Assembly: GCF_000469325.1 (NCBI RefSeq)
Contig: NZ_KI271585.1
Span: forward strand, 76,236-140,235
Reading direction: 5' to 3'
Source: Schleiferilactobacillus shenzhenensis LY-73
Lineage (GTDB): Bacteria > Bacillota > Bacilli > Lactobacillales > Lactobacillaceae
DNA: 64,000 bases
Shown one piece after another: positions 10,025 through 18,110 of this stretch (positions are counted from its first letter, which is position 1; every line of letters starts with the position of its first letter). The position numbers and the translations under genes are program-made. Under the pieces are notes generated by a model. It saw nothing but the letters and a program-made list of their open reading frames with translations, was not told the DNA's origin and made no database searches.

Positions 10025-10062
10025 AATTGCTAATATAATTGCATCATCCCTATAATTTAATT

Positions 10063-10758
10063 TTACCAAAACTGTCCATCAAATACATCCACATCCCCCG
10101 CCTCCACCTCAAACGGCACCATTACCGCCATCCCCGTCAACAAATCCTCCACCACCAAATAACAAATCTCCCCACTCTCAAAATCCCAATCATCAATCTT
10201 GGCAGTGACGTGCACCACCGTACTGGCCAAATTACTCAGAACGGTAATTTTGTCCGAAATCAAATTGTTATTTCCATCCACGAAATACACTTGGTGGTCA
10301 GCCCGCACAGCGCCGTGCGCCGCATCCACCAAGAAATCCAAATGCACCCGTGGACCATCAATTACCTGCTTGTTCCCCATCAGTTGCAATGGCACCACGT
10401 CTGCCTCCCGCAACCGATGACCCGCCACCCGAAATAACGGCGCTGCCTCACTGGTCACCAACTCCAGGGAATAATACAAGCAATCCGTCACGAAGTTCTC
10501 CGTGGGTAACGGTTTCGGATAAGGGCAGTAAATCAGTGCTGAATCGCGCGCCTGTTCAAACGAGTTAACAGCCACCTTCGTTTTAAATAATACCGCAGCA
10601 GCAGAAATGAACACCGAAAAGTCAGTCGTCTCTTGCCACCGGGCAACTTTTTCAGCAAACTCTCCCTCCGGGTCGTACCAAAATACGTTCCCTGCATTCG
10701 CCGTCAATGCCCGGACCAACAACGCTTCGACCTGATCCCACTCATTCAGTTTGACCAT
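10063..10758 (-). CDS. Small protein with a PglZ N-terminal-like domain, CRISPR-adjacent
   Basis: This 231-residue protein has a good ribosome binding site (GGGGAGA) before the ATG at 10758. The N-terminal half contains NVFWYDPEGEF (24-34), ALIYCPYPKP (74-83) and LYYSLEL (94-100). These resemble, in order and spacing, the VFWYDxxxEF ... LLYxPFxKP ... LLYSxEF motifs I know from the N-terminal domain of PglZ, the phosphatase-fold protein of BREX phage-defence systems. The phosphatase domain itself is missing. Residues 130-231 are instead a beta-rich, acidic region that I do not recognise. It lies between the array end and an unrelated hydrolase. It could be a decayed BREX relic, a stand-alone defence accessory, or a convergent similarity. 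Confidence 0.55.
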   Translation of the reverse strand: MVKLNEWDQVEALLVRALTANAGNVFWYDPEGEFAEKVARWQETTDFSVFISAAAVLFKTKVAVNSFEQARDSALIYCPYPKPLPTENFVTDCLYYSLELVTSEAAPLFRVAGHRLREADVVPLQLMGNKQVIDGPRVHLDFLVDAAHGAVRADHQVYFVDGNNNLISDKITVLSNLASTVVHVTAKIDDWDFESGEICYLVVEDLLTGMAVMVPFEVEAGDVDVFDGQFW

Positions 10759-10791
10759 TTCTTTATCTCCCCATGGGTCTTTTCAACGACC

Positions 10792-11673
10792 CTATTGATA
10801 CGTGTCAAAAAACGCCACCAACCGCGCAAACACCCGCTCACGCCCAGTCTCTCGCAGCACCTCATGCTTCATCCCCGGCACCTGCTCGCTGGTCACATTC
10901 CGGTATCCAATCTTTCGCAGCGTCGCCACCGTATCCGCCAGCCCTTTCTCCCCGCCGCTGAACTTGTCGTCGACACCGACCACGCTCAGAATGGCGAGGT
11001 TGGGGTTCTTGAACTGGAACCGATCAATCTGGTGCAGCTGATAATCGGCCTGCCAAAGGGTCTCTAAGCTGCGGACTGGGTATTCCGCCATCATCAGGGC
11101 ATCCTCACTGGCGCGGCGGATATTCTCTTGATTGTAACTGAGCCACGAGTGATCGCTGGGGGTCAGACCGGAAATCTTCGACAGCAGCGGGGACTTGGCC
11201 GTCTCGTCGTGGAAGCGGAGAAAGGCTTTACCCAGAAAGAGACCAACCGGCACGATGGGGTTGTAATTGGCTGTCCCGGTCAGGGCCACCGAGACAATCT
11301 CATCATCGTGGGCCTGCAAATATAATCGGGCTAAAATCGACCCAAAGGAATGGCCAAACAAGCTCACGGGCAGGTCCGGGTAACGAGCCTTGGCAAAACG
11401 AGTCACCCGCACCTGATCAGCGATGATCTGAGGCAGGCTGCGCATGACGCCGCGGGGGTCGGCCGGGGAAATGGACCGGCCGTGGCCGCGGTTATCGGAC
11501 AATACGGCGATGTAGCCGTGCTCGCTCAGGTAATCCGCAAATTCGTAATAGCGTTCCTTGTGCTCCAGGGCACCATGAATGATCTGGACGATTCCCCGGG
11601 CGTTCGGTGCCGGAAACACAGCGACTGCCAACTGGGTCTGGTTCTCCGTCGGCAACTGAAAATGAAGCGGCAT
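10792..11673 (-). CDS. Alpha/beta hydrolase, monoacylglycerol-lipase/S33-like
   Basis: Serine hydrolase of about 293 residues with the nucleophile elbow GHSFGS near residue 109. The DNRGHGRS turn before it is typical of lysophospholipases and monoglyceride lipases of the S33 group. An acid lies in GVDDKFSGG and the histidine in GMKHEV near the C-terminus. The ATG at 11673 is preferred over 11679 because GGAGGG lies 6 nt upstream of it and directly touches the earlier ATG. No signal peptide is seen, so it should be cytosolic. Substrate is not predictable. It lies 33 nt downstream of the lipoprotein gene on the same strand. Confidence 0.85.
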   Translation of the reverse strand: MPLHFQLPTENQTQLAVAVFPAPNARGIVQIIHGALEHKERYYEFADYLSEHGYIAVLSDNRGHGRSISPADPRGVMRSLPQIIADQVRVTRFAKARYPDLPVSLFGHSFGSILARLYLQAHDDEIVSVALTGTANYNPIVPVGLFLGKAFLRFHDETAKSPLLSKISGLTPSDHSWLSYNQENIRRASEDALMMAEYPVRSLETLWQADYQLHQIDRFQFKNPNLAILSVVGVDDKFSGGEKGLADTVATLRKIGYRNVTSEQVPGMKHEVLRETGRERVFARLVAFFDTYQ

Positions 11674-11706
11674 GATCATCCCTCCAAATTCTTGACATCC
11701 AACTGG

Positions 11707-12381
11707 TTAATCCGCAATGACCCGGGCAAAGCCTGCCGCCAGTGCACTATTCGCTGTCGGCTTGAAGTGCAGCCGGCCGTCTGGCATCCCTTGATTCTGC
11801 ATGGTGATGAGCACCACTGGCTGGCCGGTCGCATCCAAGGCAAAAAGATAGAGATGTTGGGCCGCATAACGGGCTGTGGCAGCGTCGGAATACATGGCAA
11901 CAATCTTGTATTGCGCCGCTCCCGTCCCGTCTTTGGACCAGGCGACAGTGACCGGCTGGTCATTCACGGCGATTTTGTTCTTCTGAATAGCGTCAGCGTA
12001 AATGGGCATCCCATAGAATTTTAAGTCATTCGTTGGTCCATATTCCTGATATTGCTGGCCCATCGACTTCTCCCAGGTCATGACGAAATCATGCAGGGCC
12101 TGGGCTTTAGCTGCCGTCCACACAGCAGCCTCAGCCTTTTGACTTGATGACGACGCACTGCTAGACGATGATGTGGACGTCGTGTCTTCGCCGTCACTGC
12201 TCGCGGCAGCATCGCTATTCTCCGATGTACTGCTCGTCGCCGAGGCCCGTTCTGCTTTCTCATCCTTGCTCAAAGCATACTTGATCTTGTGGGCATCCGC
12301 ATTCTCCGCCGGCTTCTGGCAGCCGGTCATCAACCCAGCAATCCCCATCATGATGATCAATAGCGTTGGCCACTTCCGCAC
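11707..12381 (-). CDS. Secreted lipoprotein with a DUF4767-type domain
   Basis: The start is GTG 12381 behind AAGGGGA. The first 20 residues are a lipoprotein signal, with lipobox LMTGC and the lipidated cysteine at 21. A low-complexity Ser/Thr/Asp linker follows at about 45-85, and then a globular domain starting WTAAKAQALHDFVMTW. The W-x-x-x-K ... F-x-x-x-W-x-x-x-M-x-Q pattern and the following YxxYG are what I know from DUF4767 proteins of lactobacilli. Function is unknown. The protein should be anchored on the outer face of the membrane. The gene is divergent from the ABC exporter pair on the other strand. Confidence 0.75.
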   Translation of the reverse strand: MRKWPTLLIIMMGIAGLMTGCQKPAENADAHKIKYALSKDEKAERASATSSTSENSDAAASSDGEDTTSTSSSSSASSSSQKAEAAVWTAAKAQALHDFVMTWEKSMGQQYQEYGPTNDLKFYGMPIYADAIQKNKIAVNDQPVTVAWSKDGTGAAQYKIVAMYSDAATARYAAQHLYLFALDATGQPVVLITMQNQGMPDGRLHFKPTANSALAAGFARVIAD

Positions 12382-12567
12382 GTGCGCTCGTCCCCTTCCC
12401 GACTTCTTCCTTCATTATATCAGGACGGCGGCGGTCCTCGCTTGCCGGCCGCCCAAGTGACAATCTTGTCACATCGCCGGTTTTCAGCCGACTTTTCTAC
12501 CATGAGTACCGGCAAGTATGCTACCCTGTTACCAATTGATGACACCACGCGAAAGGGGTCTATACCA

Positions 12568-13308
12568 GTGAAACAACTCCAAATCGACCAGCTTGATAAG
12601 TCCTTCGACAAGCAGATCATCTTCCAGGACGCCAACTACACCTTCGACCAGGGCAAGGTGTACGGGCTGCTGGGGCGCAATGGTTCGGGGAAATCGACGC
12701 TGTTCAACATGATCGCCCGGAATATTCCCACTGACGGCGGGCAAATTCTCATTGATGCGGACGATGGCCGAGGGCCGCAGGCGGACTACGAGGACATCAC
12801 CGTCAGCATGGTCTACACTCAACCGCACCTGCCCGTCTTCATGACCGGCGCGGAATTCGTTAAGTTCTTCATTGAGATCAACAGCCGCCGACTCACAGCG
12901 GTCCACACTTCTCAGAACGCCCAGGACTTCCTGGATATGGCTGGACTGAGCGAGGCCGACAGTAATAAGCTGCTGCGGGACTTCTCCGAAGGGATGCGCA
13001 ACAAGCTGCAGATGGTGGTCTCGCTGATGCTGAAGCCGCCGGTGCTGCTGCTGGACGAGCCGTTGACCACAGTGGACGTTGTCGCCGCCCACGAGATGCA
13101 GCAGATGATCGTGGACATGAAGGCCGACTCGGTCGTCGTTTTCTCCACCCACATCATGCAGCTGGCCCAAGACATCTGTGATGCGGTGGTGCTGCTGCAC
13201 AACCATCAGCTGGAGGAGCTGACGGGGCTGGACATTCATTCCCAGGCCTTCGAGGATGCGGTCATCGCCCGGCTGACCGACGAGGTGACCGCCGATGACC
13301 AACAATAG
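12568..13308 (+). CDS. ABC transporter ATP-binding protein
   Basis: Nucleotide-binding subunit of 246 residues from GTG 12568 (GAAAGGGG lies 10 nt upstream). An in-frame extension further upstream is ignored because it lacks similarity and a good ribosome binding site. Visible motifs are Walker A GRNGSGKST, signature DFSEGMRNKLQ (a degenerate LSGGQ), Walker B VLLLDEPLT, and the switch histidine in FSTHIM. Proteins of this type pair with ABC-2-like permeases in export of peptides or lipids. It overlaps the downstream permease gene by 14 nt, so the two subunits are probably translated together. Confidence 0.9.
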   Translation: MKQLQIDQLDKSFDKQIIFQDANYTFDQGKVYGLLGRNGSGKSTLFNMIARNIPTDGGQILIDADDGRGPQADYEDITVSMVYTQPHLPVFMTGAEFVKFFIEINSRRLTAVHTSQNAQDFLDMAGLSEADSNKLLRDFSEGMRNKLQMVVSLMLKPPVLLLDEPLTTVDVVAAHEMQQMIVDMKADSVVVFSTHIMQLAQDICDAVVLLHNHQLEELTGLDIHSQAFEDAVIARLTDEVTADDQQ

Positions 13309-14953
13309 CAAGCGCACGCTGCCCCTGACCTGGTTCTTCTACCGGGTGAAGATTACCACCAGTACCAATGGGTTTCTCTACTTCTTACGGCATCTGCCCC
13401 TGGTGGGGGCGGCGATCCCGCCGACAGTCTACCATTTATTAGGCGTGAAGAAATTCCTGGCAGTCATCATGGCCATCTGGCGTCTGTTTTGGCGTGCGTT
13501 GCTGGGATTCGGCCTGTTCCTGCTGGGTTTCCTCGCCAGTGACAATTACTTCCTGCACATCGCCGGGATCAAGCCTGCCACCGTCGGCCTGACCACCAGT
13601 ACGCTGCTGGCCGCGACCGCCTGGCTCACGGCCTTCGCGTTCATCCGCGGGTTCGTCTTGACGGATCTATCCGTGGACGTGCCGACCCTCAAAGTCGCCG
13701 ATCAATTCAGCCTGAGCCGCCAAGAAACGGTCCAAGCCACGAATCTGAGCAATTTGATCGCGCGTTCCTTCTTCCAGGGACTGCTGCCATTGGCTTATTA
13801 CGCCGCGCTGACCAGCAACCCATGGCTGCTGGTCAACGGCGTGGGCCTTTTCCTCCTGCCCCAGCTCTGGCGGGAAGTCCTGCCCCGCCTCGCTTGGCAG
13901 CATAAACATCGGGCGTGGCCGGCCGCTATTGTGTTCTGGCTGATCATGGTGGCCGCGCCTCTGGGTCTGGCGTTGGCGGGCCGCTGGCTGTTGCTGCTGA
14001 CGATCCTCTTCAGTCCTGCCGTCGCAGTGGTTGTATGGGTCTTGGCCGGATTGGCTTTCTTCTATTGGCTGACGTTCAAGCAGGAACCCGGGTTGCTGAC
14101 GAAGACGCTGATGGAACAGAAGACCCTCGGGACCGCCGATGAGGTCACCCAGGCCCAGAAGCAGAGCGCTCAGTATCTGAGCACCGGGCAGGCGATGCAG
14201 AAGAAAATGACCCTGGACGCGCCCGAAACACGGCGGGCGGGCCGGCTCTCCGGCAGTCATTATCTGAATGCCCTGCTCTTTGCCCGCTACCGCCGCCAGC
14301 TGCGGCGCAGTCTGCTGATTCGAGTGGGAATCATCGCGCTGATTGGGGTGGCCGCTCTCCTGGCAATGATGCTGATTCCAGGGAAGATTCGGGGCCAAGC
14401 CAACGACCTGACGCCCATCTACGGCGCACTGTTCTTCGTCATGTACCTGGCCTCCTTCGGCCGGCCCATCGTCCAGATGCTGTTCGTCAACTGCGACGCG
14501 GCGATGCTCTACTACCCGTTCTACCGCCAGCGGCGGACGATTCTCTCAGGCTTCTTCTACCGTTTCTGGCGCACTTTTCTCCTCAATGCCGGTATCGGCT
14601 TGCTGATCTTCGTCATCTTCCTGGAACTGCTGGTGGTCATGCCGGCCGCCCAGATGACCACGTTCTACCTGGTGCTGGCCCTGGAATTGCTGGGCCTGGT
14701 ACTGCTCTTCTCGTTCCACGAACTATTCGTCTATTACCTGCTGCAGCCCTTCACCGCCGATATGACGGTGGTTTCACCGCTCTATAAGATTGTCTACGGC
14801 GGAATGTACTGGGTCGCCTGGTCCTTCACCCAGTTCCATCTGGCCGGGTACGGCTACGCCATCGCCATTGGCCTGATTGCCTTGGCTTACGTCGGCATCG
14901 GCACCATCGTCATCTACTTCCGGGCGCCGCAGACGTTCCGCGTGAGAAATTGA
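13295..14953 (+). CDS. ABC transporter permease, large ABC-2-like
   Basis: A 552-residue integral membrane protein with about ten hydrophobic segments. They are in two groups (about 55-270 and 345-540) separated by a charged cytoplasmic stretch around 275-340. It overlaps the end of the ATPase gene, which fixes it as the partner permease. The substrate is unknown. Neighbouring genes do not include a bacteriocin or drug-resistance marker that would suggest one. Confidence 0.75.
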   Translation: MTNNSKRTLPLTWFFYRVKITTSTNGFLYFLRHLPLVGAAIPPTVYHLLGVKKFLAVIMAIWRLFWRALLGFGLFLLGFLASDNYFLHIAGIKPATVGLTTSTLLAATAWLTAFAFIRGFVLTDLSVDVPTLKVADQFSLSRQETVQATNLSNLIARSFFQGLLPLAYYAALTSNPWLLVNGVGLFLLPQLWREVLPRLAWQHKHRAWPAAIVFWLIMVAAPLGLALAGRWLLLLTILFSPAVAVVVWVLAGLAFFYWLTFKQEPGLLTKTLMEQKTLGTADEVTQAQKQSAQYLSTGQAMQKKMTLDAPETRRAGRLSGSHYLNALLFARYRRQLRRSLLIRVGIIALIGVAALLAMMLIPGKIRGQANDLTPIYGALFFVMYLASFGRPIVQMLFVNCDAAMLYYPFYRQRRTILSGFFYRFWRTFLLNAGIGLLIFVIFLELLVVMPAAQMTTFYLVLALELLGLVLLFSFHELFVYYLLQPFTADMTVVSPLYKIVYGGMYWVAWSFTQFHLAGYGYAIAIGLIALAYVGIGTIVIYFRAPQTFRVRN

Positions 14954-15037
14954 CCCCGTGAGCACGCCCATGGGCGCTCGGACGTCAGTATGGGATAATG
15001 GAAGAAAGTCAGCACGTGAGAAAGGAGGCCGTCCGTC

Positions 15038-16300
15038 ATGAAATCTGCCGTCACCCAGCCAGCCATCAAACCCGTCATATGGCGCTGGTGGTTCGTCATT
15101 CAGGGGGTGCTGCTCGTCTTCTATTGCGCTCCGCCCAAGCTGGCGGATACCATGGTCTTCAGCATATTAGCGGTAATCGAGGGATTCTTGGCCCTCACCG
15201 CCTCTGTCCGGGTCCCCCGCAACCCCGTCGCCCGCTTCTTTTACGCCCTCAATTTTTTGCTCCAAATCACCGCCTATCCCTTGCTCATCGGCTACGCCGC
15301 CAACCAGCTGCTGGTGCGCCTGCACCTCGCCCAGCCCGGCTTGGCCGCCGCCGCCATGGTGCTGGTCATGGTCGTGGTACTAGTCATGCATCTGCCTTAC
15401 GCCATGATTCTCTTTGCCCCGCTGCAGGGCGGCTGGTCCCAAGCCATCGCCGCCGTCTACAGCTTCGCGTGGATCCTGGGCGGGCCGACACTGATCCCCG
15501 AGGGCCTGAGCAAGACGGTCTATCCCGCCATCGGCCGCAACCTCTTCAATACCACGCTGTACGGTGCCTTTCTCTTCCTTATCATCGGCGCCATCGCCAT
15601 GCGCCAGTGGGGCTACCGCCTGCCCAGCTGGCGGCTGAATCCCCAAGCAGAGCGGCTGGTCCTGCTCATCCTGCTCATCAGCTGCCTGCTGTTCCTGGCC
15701 TGGAACACCTTCAGCAACCTGGATTCCTTCCGGAGCCTGTTCGTCTTCCAGTTCCGGCTTAAAACGGTGAGCTTCTACTGGTTCGCCCAGGGGCTGGAAC
15801 CGGGCCTGGCGGAGGAATGGCTCTTCCGCTACATCGTCCTGGCCCTGCTCTTGACGGGCCTGCGCCGCAGCCGCTGGCAGATTCCCGCCAGTGTCCTGCT
15901 CACCGGTCTGCTGTTCGGTGTCTGGCACAGCACGAACGTCTTCGCCGGCCAATCCTTCTGGGCGACGGCCAGCCAAGTCCAGTTCGCCATCATCGCCGGC
16001 TGGTTCCTGGCCGCGCTCTACCTGTACACCGGCAGCTTCATCGTCCCGATGCTCTTCCACGCCGCCATCGACATCCTGGGCATGATGGCCAGCGCCTCGA
16101 TGATCTCCACGACCCCCACCATCAACGAATATCTGTGGAGTTCGGTCATGGAACTCATCTACGTGCTCCTCACCCTCTGGCTGCTCACCGGCCGCCGCCG
16201 CGCCAGCATGCAGTGGACAGTGGACCGCATCGTCCCGCCGTTGCCGCCCACCCCGCCAGCCGCACCGCTGCCGCCGATTCCATCCAGCGTTTTACAGTGA
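15038..16300 (+). CDS. CPBP-family intramembrane metalloprotease
   Basis: A 420-residue membrane protein with eight or more hydrophobic segments. It has the three CPBP (Abi, CAAX-protease-like) motifs: EEWLFR with E259-E260, FGVWHST, and FHAAIDILG. The two glutamates and the histidines form the intramembrane metal site in this family. Members act in prenyl-protein processing, bacteriocin self-immunity or anti-sigma cleavage. The role here is unknown. The start at ATG 15038 is preceded by GGAGG. It is followed by a strong terminator, so it ends its unit. Confidence 0.85.
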   Translation: MKSAVTQPAIKPVIWRWWFVIQGVLLVFYCAPPKLADTMVFSILAVIEGFLALTASVRVPRNPVARFFYALNFLLQITAYPLLIGYAANQLLVRLHLAQPGLAAAAMVLVMVVVLVMHLPYAMILFAPLQGGWSQAIAAVYSFAWILGGPTLIPEGLSKTVYPAIGRNLFNTTLYGAFLFLIIGAIAMRQWGYRLPSWRLNPQAERLVLLILLISCLLFLAWNTFSNLDSFRSLFVFQFRLKTVSFYWFAQGLEPGLAEEWLFRYIVLALLLTGLRRSRWQIPASVLLTGLLFGVWHSTNVFAGQSFWATASQVQFAIIAGWFLAALYLYTGSFIVPMLFHAAIDILGMMASASMISTTPTINEYLWSSVMELIYVLLTLWLLTGRRRASMQWTVDRIVPPLPPTPPAAPLPPIPSSVLQ

Positions 16301-16301
16301 G

Positions 16302-16345
16302 AAAGAAGACCAGCCCCGCAATGTCCGGGACTGGTCTTCTTTTTT
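16302..16345. terminator. Bidirectional terminator between the CPBP gene and merR
   Basis: AAAGAAGACCAG (16302-16313) pairs perfectly with CTGGTCTTCTTT (16331-16342). A T run follows on the plus strand, and a T-rich stretch also lies on the minus-strand side. It serves the two convergent genes. Confidence 0.85.
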
Positions 16346-16347
16346 CC

Positions 16348-16764
16348 TCATGCATAATGGCGGTGGGCATAGTCTGCCCAATTCGGCTGCGGTACCCCCG
16401 CCGCCTGAGCCGCCTGAATCGCCAGGAAGAAATGCTTCTTGCGCTGGATCTGCTGATAATTCGCCTGCAGCTCGGCGATCTGGCTCTGAATCCGGTCATC
16501 GACGGTATCGAGGATGGCCAATGTCTTGGCTGGATCAGCGTGACTCTCCGTGGAGCGGAAAAATTCCTGCAGTTCCTCCAGGGACATCCCGGCGTTCTTA
16601 TAACAGCAGATCGTACTCAGCCGGGCCAGGTGCTGCGCGGTGTAGACTCGCCGGCCGCCCTGGCGGGGGACGTCGTACAATAACCCCAGTTCCTCGTAAT
16701 ACCGCAGCGTGGACGGCCGCATGTGGTAGCGTGTGGCCACTTCCCCGATCGTATACGTCAGCAT
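16348..16764 (-). CDS. MerR-family transcriptional regulator
   Basis: A 138-residue regulator with an N-terminal MerR winged helix (YTIGEVATRYHMRPSTLRYYEELGLL), the GGRRVYTAQHLARL wing and a C-terminal coiled coil ending in NWADYAHRHYA. The start at ATG 16764 is chosen because AGGTGAGG sits just upstream. A longer frame to 16800 has no such site and would run into the promoter of the next gene. There is no cysteine metal-binding loop of the MerR/CueR type, so it is more like the stress- or aldehyde-responsive members. It is divergent from an aldo/keto reductase whose promoter has the MerR hallmark. Confidence 0.9.
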   Translation of the reverse strand: MLTYTIGEVATRYHMRPSTLRYYEELGLLYDVPRQGGRRVYTAQHLARLSTICCYKNAGMSLEELQEFFRSTESHADPAKTLAILDTVDDRIQSQIAELQANYQQIQRKKHFFLAIQAAQAAGVPQPNWADYAHRHYA

Positions 16765-16790
16765 GGCCCTCACCTGCTTTCTAAAATCTC

Positions 16791-16821
16791 TTGACTTCAA
16801 GTCAGCTTGAAGCGGTATGCT
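16791..16821 (+). promoter_or_regulatory. MerR-type promoter with 19-bp spacer and operator dyad
   Basis: TTGACT (16791-16796) and TATGCT (16816-16821) are separated by 19 bp, the over-long spacing typical of MerR-activated promoters. The spacer carries the perfect dyad CTTCAAG-TCAG-CTTGAAG (16795-16812). It drives the aldo/keto reductase, and it lies just upstream of merR on the other strand. Confidence 0.85.
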
Positions 16822-16851
16822 GAGTATATCAATAGGCAGGAGGCAAAATCA

Positions 16852-17853
16852 ATGGTGTACTTAGCAAACGACAAGCGTTACGACAAAATGGTGTACAACC
16901 GGGTGGGCGCCAGCGGCCTGAAGGTTTCGGCCATCGCCCTGGGGCTGTGGAATAACTTCGGCAGCGTCGATCCGCTGGAGACCCAGAAGGCGATCATCCA
17001 CCAGGCCTTCGATCTGGGCATTACGTATTTCGACCTGGCCAATAATTACGGTCCGATCCCCGGCAGTGCGGAAGAAAACTTCGGCCGGATCATGGCCGGC
17101 GACATGAAACCGTACCGGGACGAAATGGTCATCGCCAGCAAGGCCGGTTACGTGATGTGGCCGGGGCCTTACGGCAACTGGGGCTCGCGTAAGAGCATCA
17201 TCGCCAGTGCGGACCAGAGTCTGCGCCGGACGGGATTGGACTACTTTGACATCTTCTACAGCCACCGGGCCGACCCGGAGACCCCGGCAGAAGAAACAGC
17301 GCTGGCCTTGGACCAGCTGGTGCGGTCCGGCAAGGCGCTTTATGTAGGGATTTCTAACTACAACGGCGCTCAGACCAAGGCCATTGCCGCAATCTTCACG
17401 GACTTGAAGACGCCCTTCATCATCCACCAGCCCCGCTACAACATGTTCGACCGGGGCATCGAAACGGACCTGTTCCCCGTGCTGCGCGCCGAGCATAAGG
17501 CCGCGGTCAGCTACAGTTCCCTGGCTCAGGGGCTGTTGACGGACCGTTATCTCCACGGTATTCCGCAGGATTCCCGGGCAGCCAAGAGTACGATCCCGTT
17601 CCTGCACGAGGACCAAGTCGAGAAGACGCTGAGTACGGTCAAGCGGCTGAACGACGTGGCCGCGGACCGCGGGCAAAGCCTGGCCGAAATGGCCCTCGCC
17701 TGGAACCTGCGGGAACCGGAAATCGCCAGCGTCTTGATCGGGGCCAGCCGGCCTCAGCAAGTGGTGGACAACGTCAAAGCCTTAGATCATCTCGACTTTT
17801 CTGACGCTGAACTGAAACAGATCGACGCCATCTTGGCGGGCCAAAACAAGTAA
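16852..17853 (+). CDS. Aldo/keto reductase, YghZ/L-glyceraldehyde 3-phosphate reductase-like
   Basis: NADPH-dependent reductase of 333 residues from ATG 16852 (AGGAGG just upstream). The AKR barrel shows the catalytic tetrad: aspartate and tyrosine in FDLANNYGP, lysine in VIASKAGY, and histidine in FYSHRAD. GISNYN and the C-terminal SVLIGASRPQQ cofactor motif are also present. The pattern is closest to YghZ/Kv-beta-like AKRs, which detoxify methylglyoxal and other aldehydes. The MerR-type promoter suggests induction by reactive electrophiles or aldehydes. That is inference from context. Confidence 0.9.
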   Translation: MVYLANDKRYDKMVYNRVGASGLKVSAIALGLWNNFGSVDPLETQKAIIHQAFDLGITYFDLANNYGPIPGSAEENFGRIMAGDMKPYRDEMVIASKAGYVMWPGPYGNWGSRKSIIASADQSLRRTGLDYFDIFYSHRADPETPAEETALALDQLVRSGKALYVGISNYNGAQTKAIAAIFTDLKTPFIIHQPRYNMFDRGIETDLFPVLRAEHKAAVSYSSLAQGLLTDRYLHGIPQDSRAAKSTIPFLHEDQVEKTLSTVKRLNDVAADRGQSLAEMALAWNLREPEIASVLIGASRPQQVVDNVKALDHLDFSDAELKQIDAILAGQNK

Positions 17854-17872
17854 CCCCCAAGCAATAGCATAT

Positions 17873-17929
17873 AAAAAATCGGCATTGCGGCGGCACTCCG
17901 AAGAGTGTCTCAGCAATGTCGATTTTTTT
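17873..17929 (+). terminator. Terminator after the aldo/keto reductase
   Basis: AAAAAATCGGCATTGC (17873-17888) pairs with GCAATGTCGATTTTTT (17913-17928) with one G-U. An inner CACTC/GAGTG stem completes a long hairpin with a T tail. From here to 18110 I see no gene on either strand. Confidence 0.85.
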
Positions 17930-18110
17930 GATGTTCCATGAACTGTCCTTTTCTATTCCGTTGCCGGTCGCACACGCAATCGTCAGGCGGATGGCCTCGG
18001 ATGATTCATGATTACCGCGGGTTCCGCCCGTCACAGCACATAGCCGTCAGTCGCAGGCACGCCCAGCGATCCACCGGGCGACCATGGTCAACGGAACGCA
18101 GAGACTCAGA

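Noticed and set aside
6372..10026. Long open frames through the CRISPR array on both strands (repeating YWILPQSAKMG, IGSFRNRLKWD and SHFSRLRKDPIA)
   Set aside because: The 66-bp period is a multiple of three, so repeats stay open in several frames. They are translations of the array, not proteins.
10039..10437. 132-codon plus-strand frame rich in His, Pro and Ile
   Set aside because: Antisense shadow of the PglZ-like gene. Composition is that of a reversed A+T-rich coding strand.
12382..12567. Upstream in-frame extension of the ABC ATPase gene
   Set aside because: The ATPase similarity begins at GTG 12568, which has a good ribosome binding site. The extension has no recognisable content.
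17774..18034. 86-codon minus-strand frame overlapping the aldo/keto reductase end
   Set aside because: Runs through the terminator hairpin and part of the reductase gene. No start signal or recognisable features.
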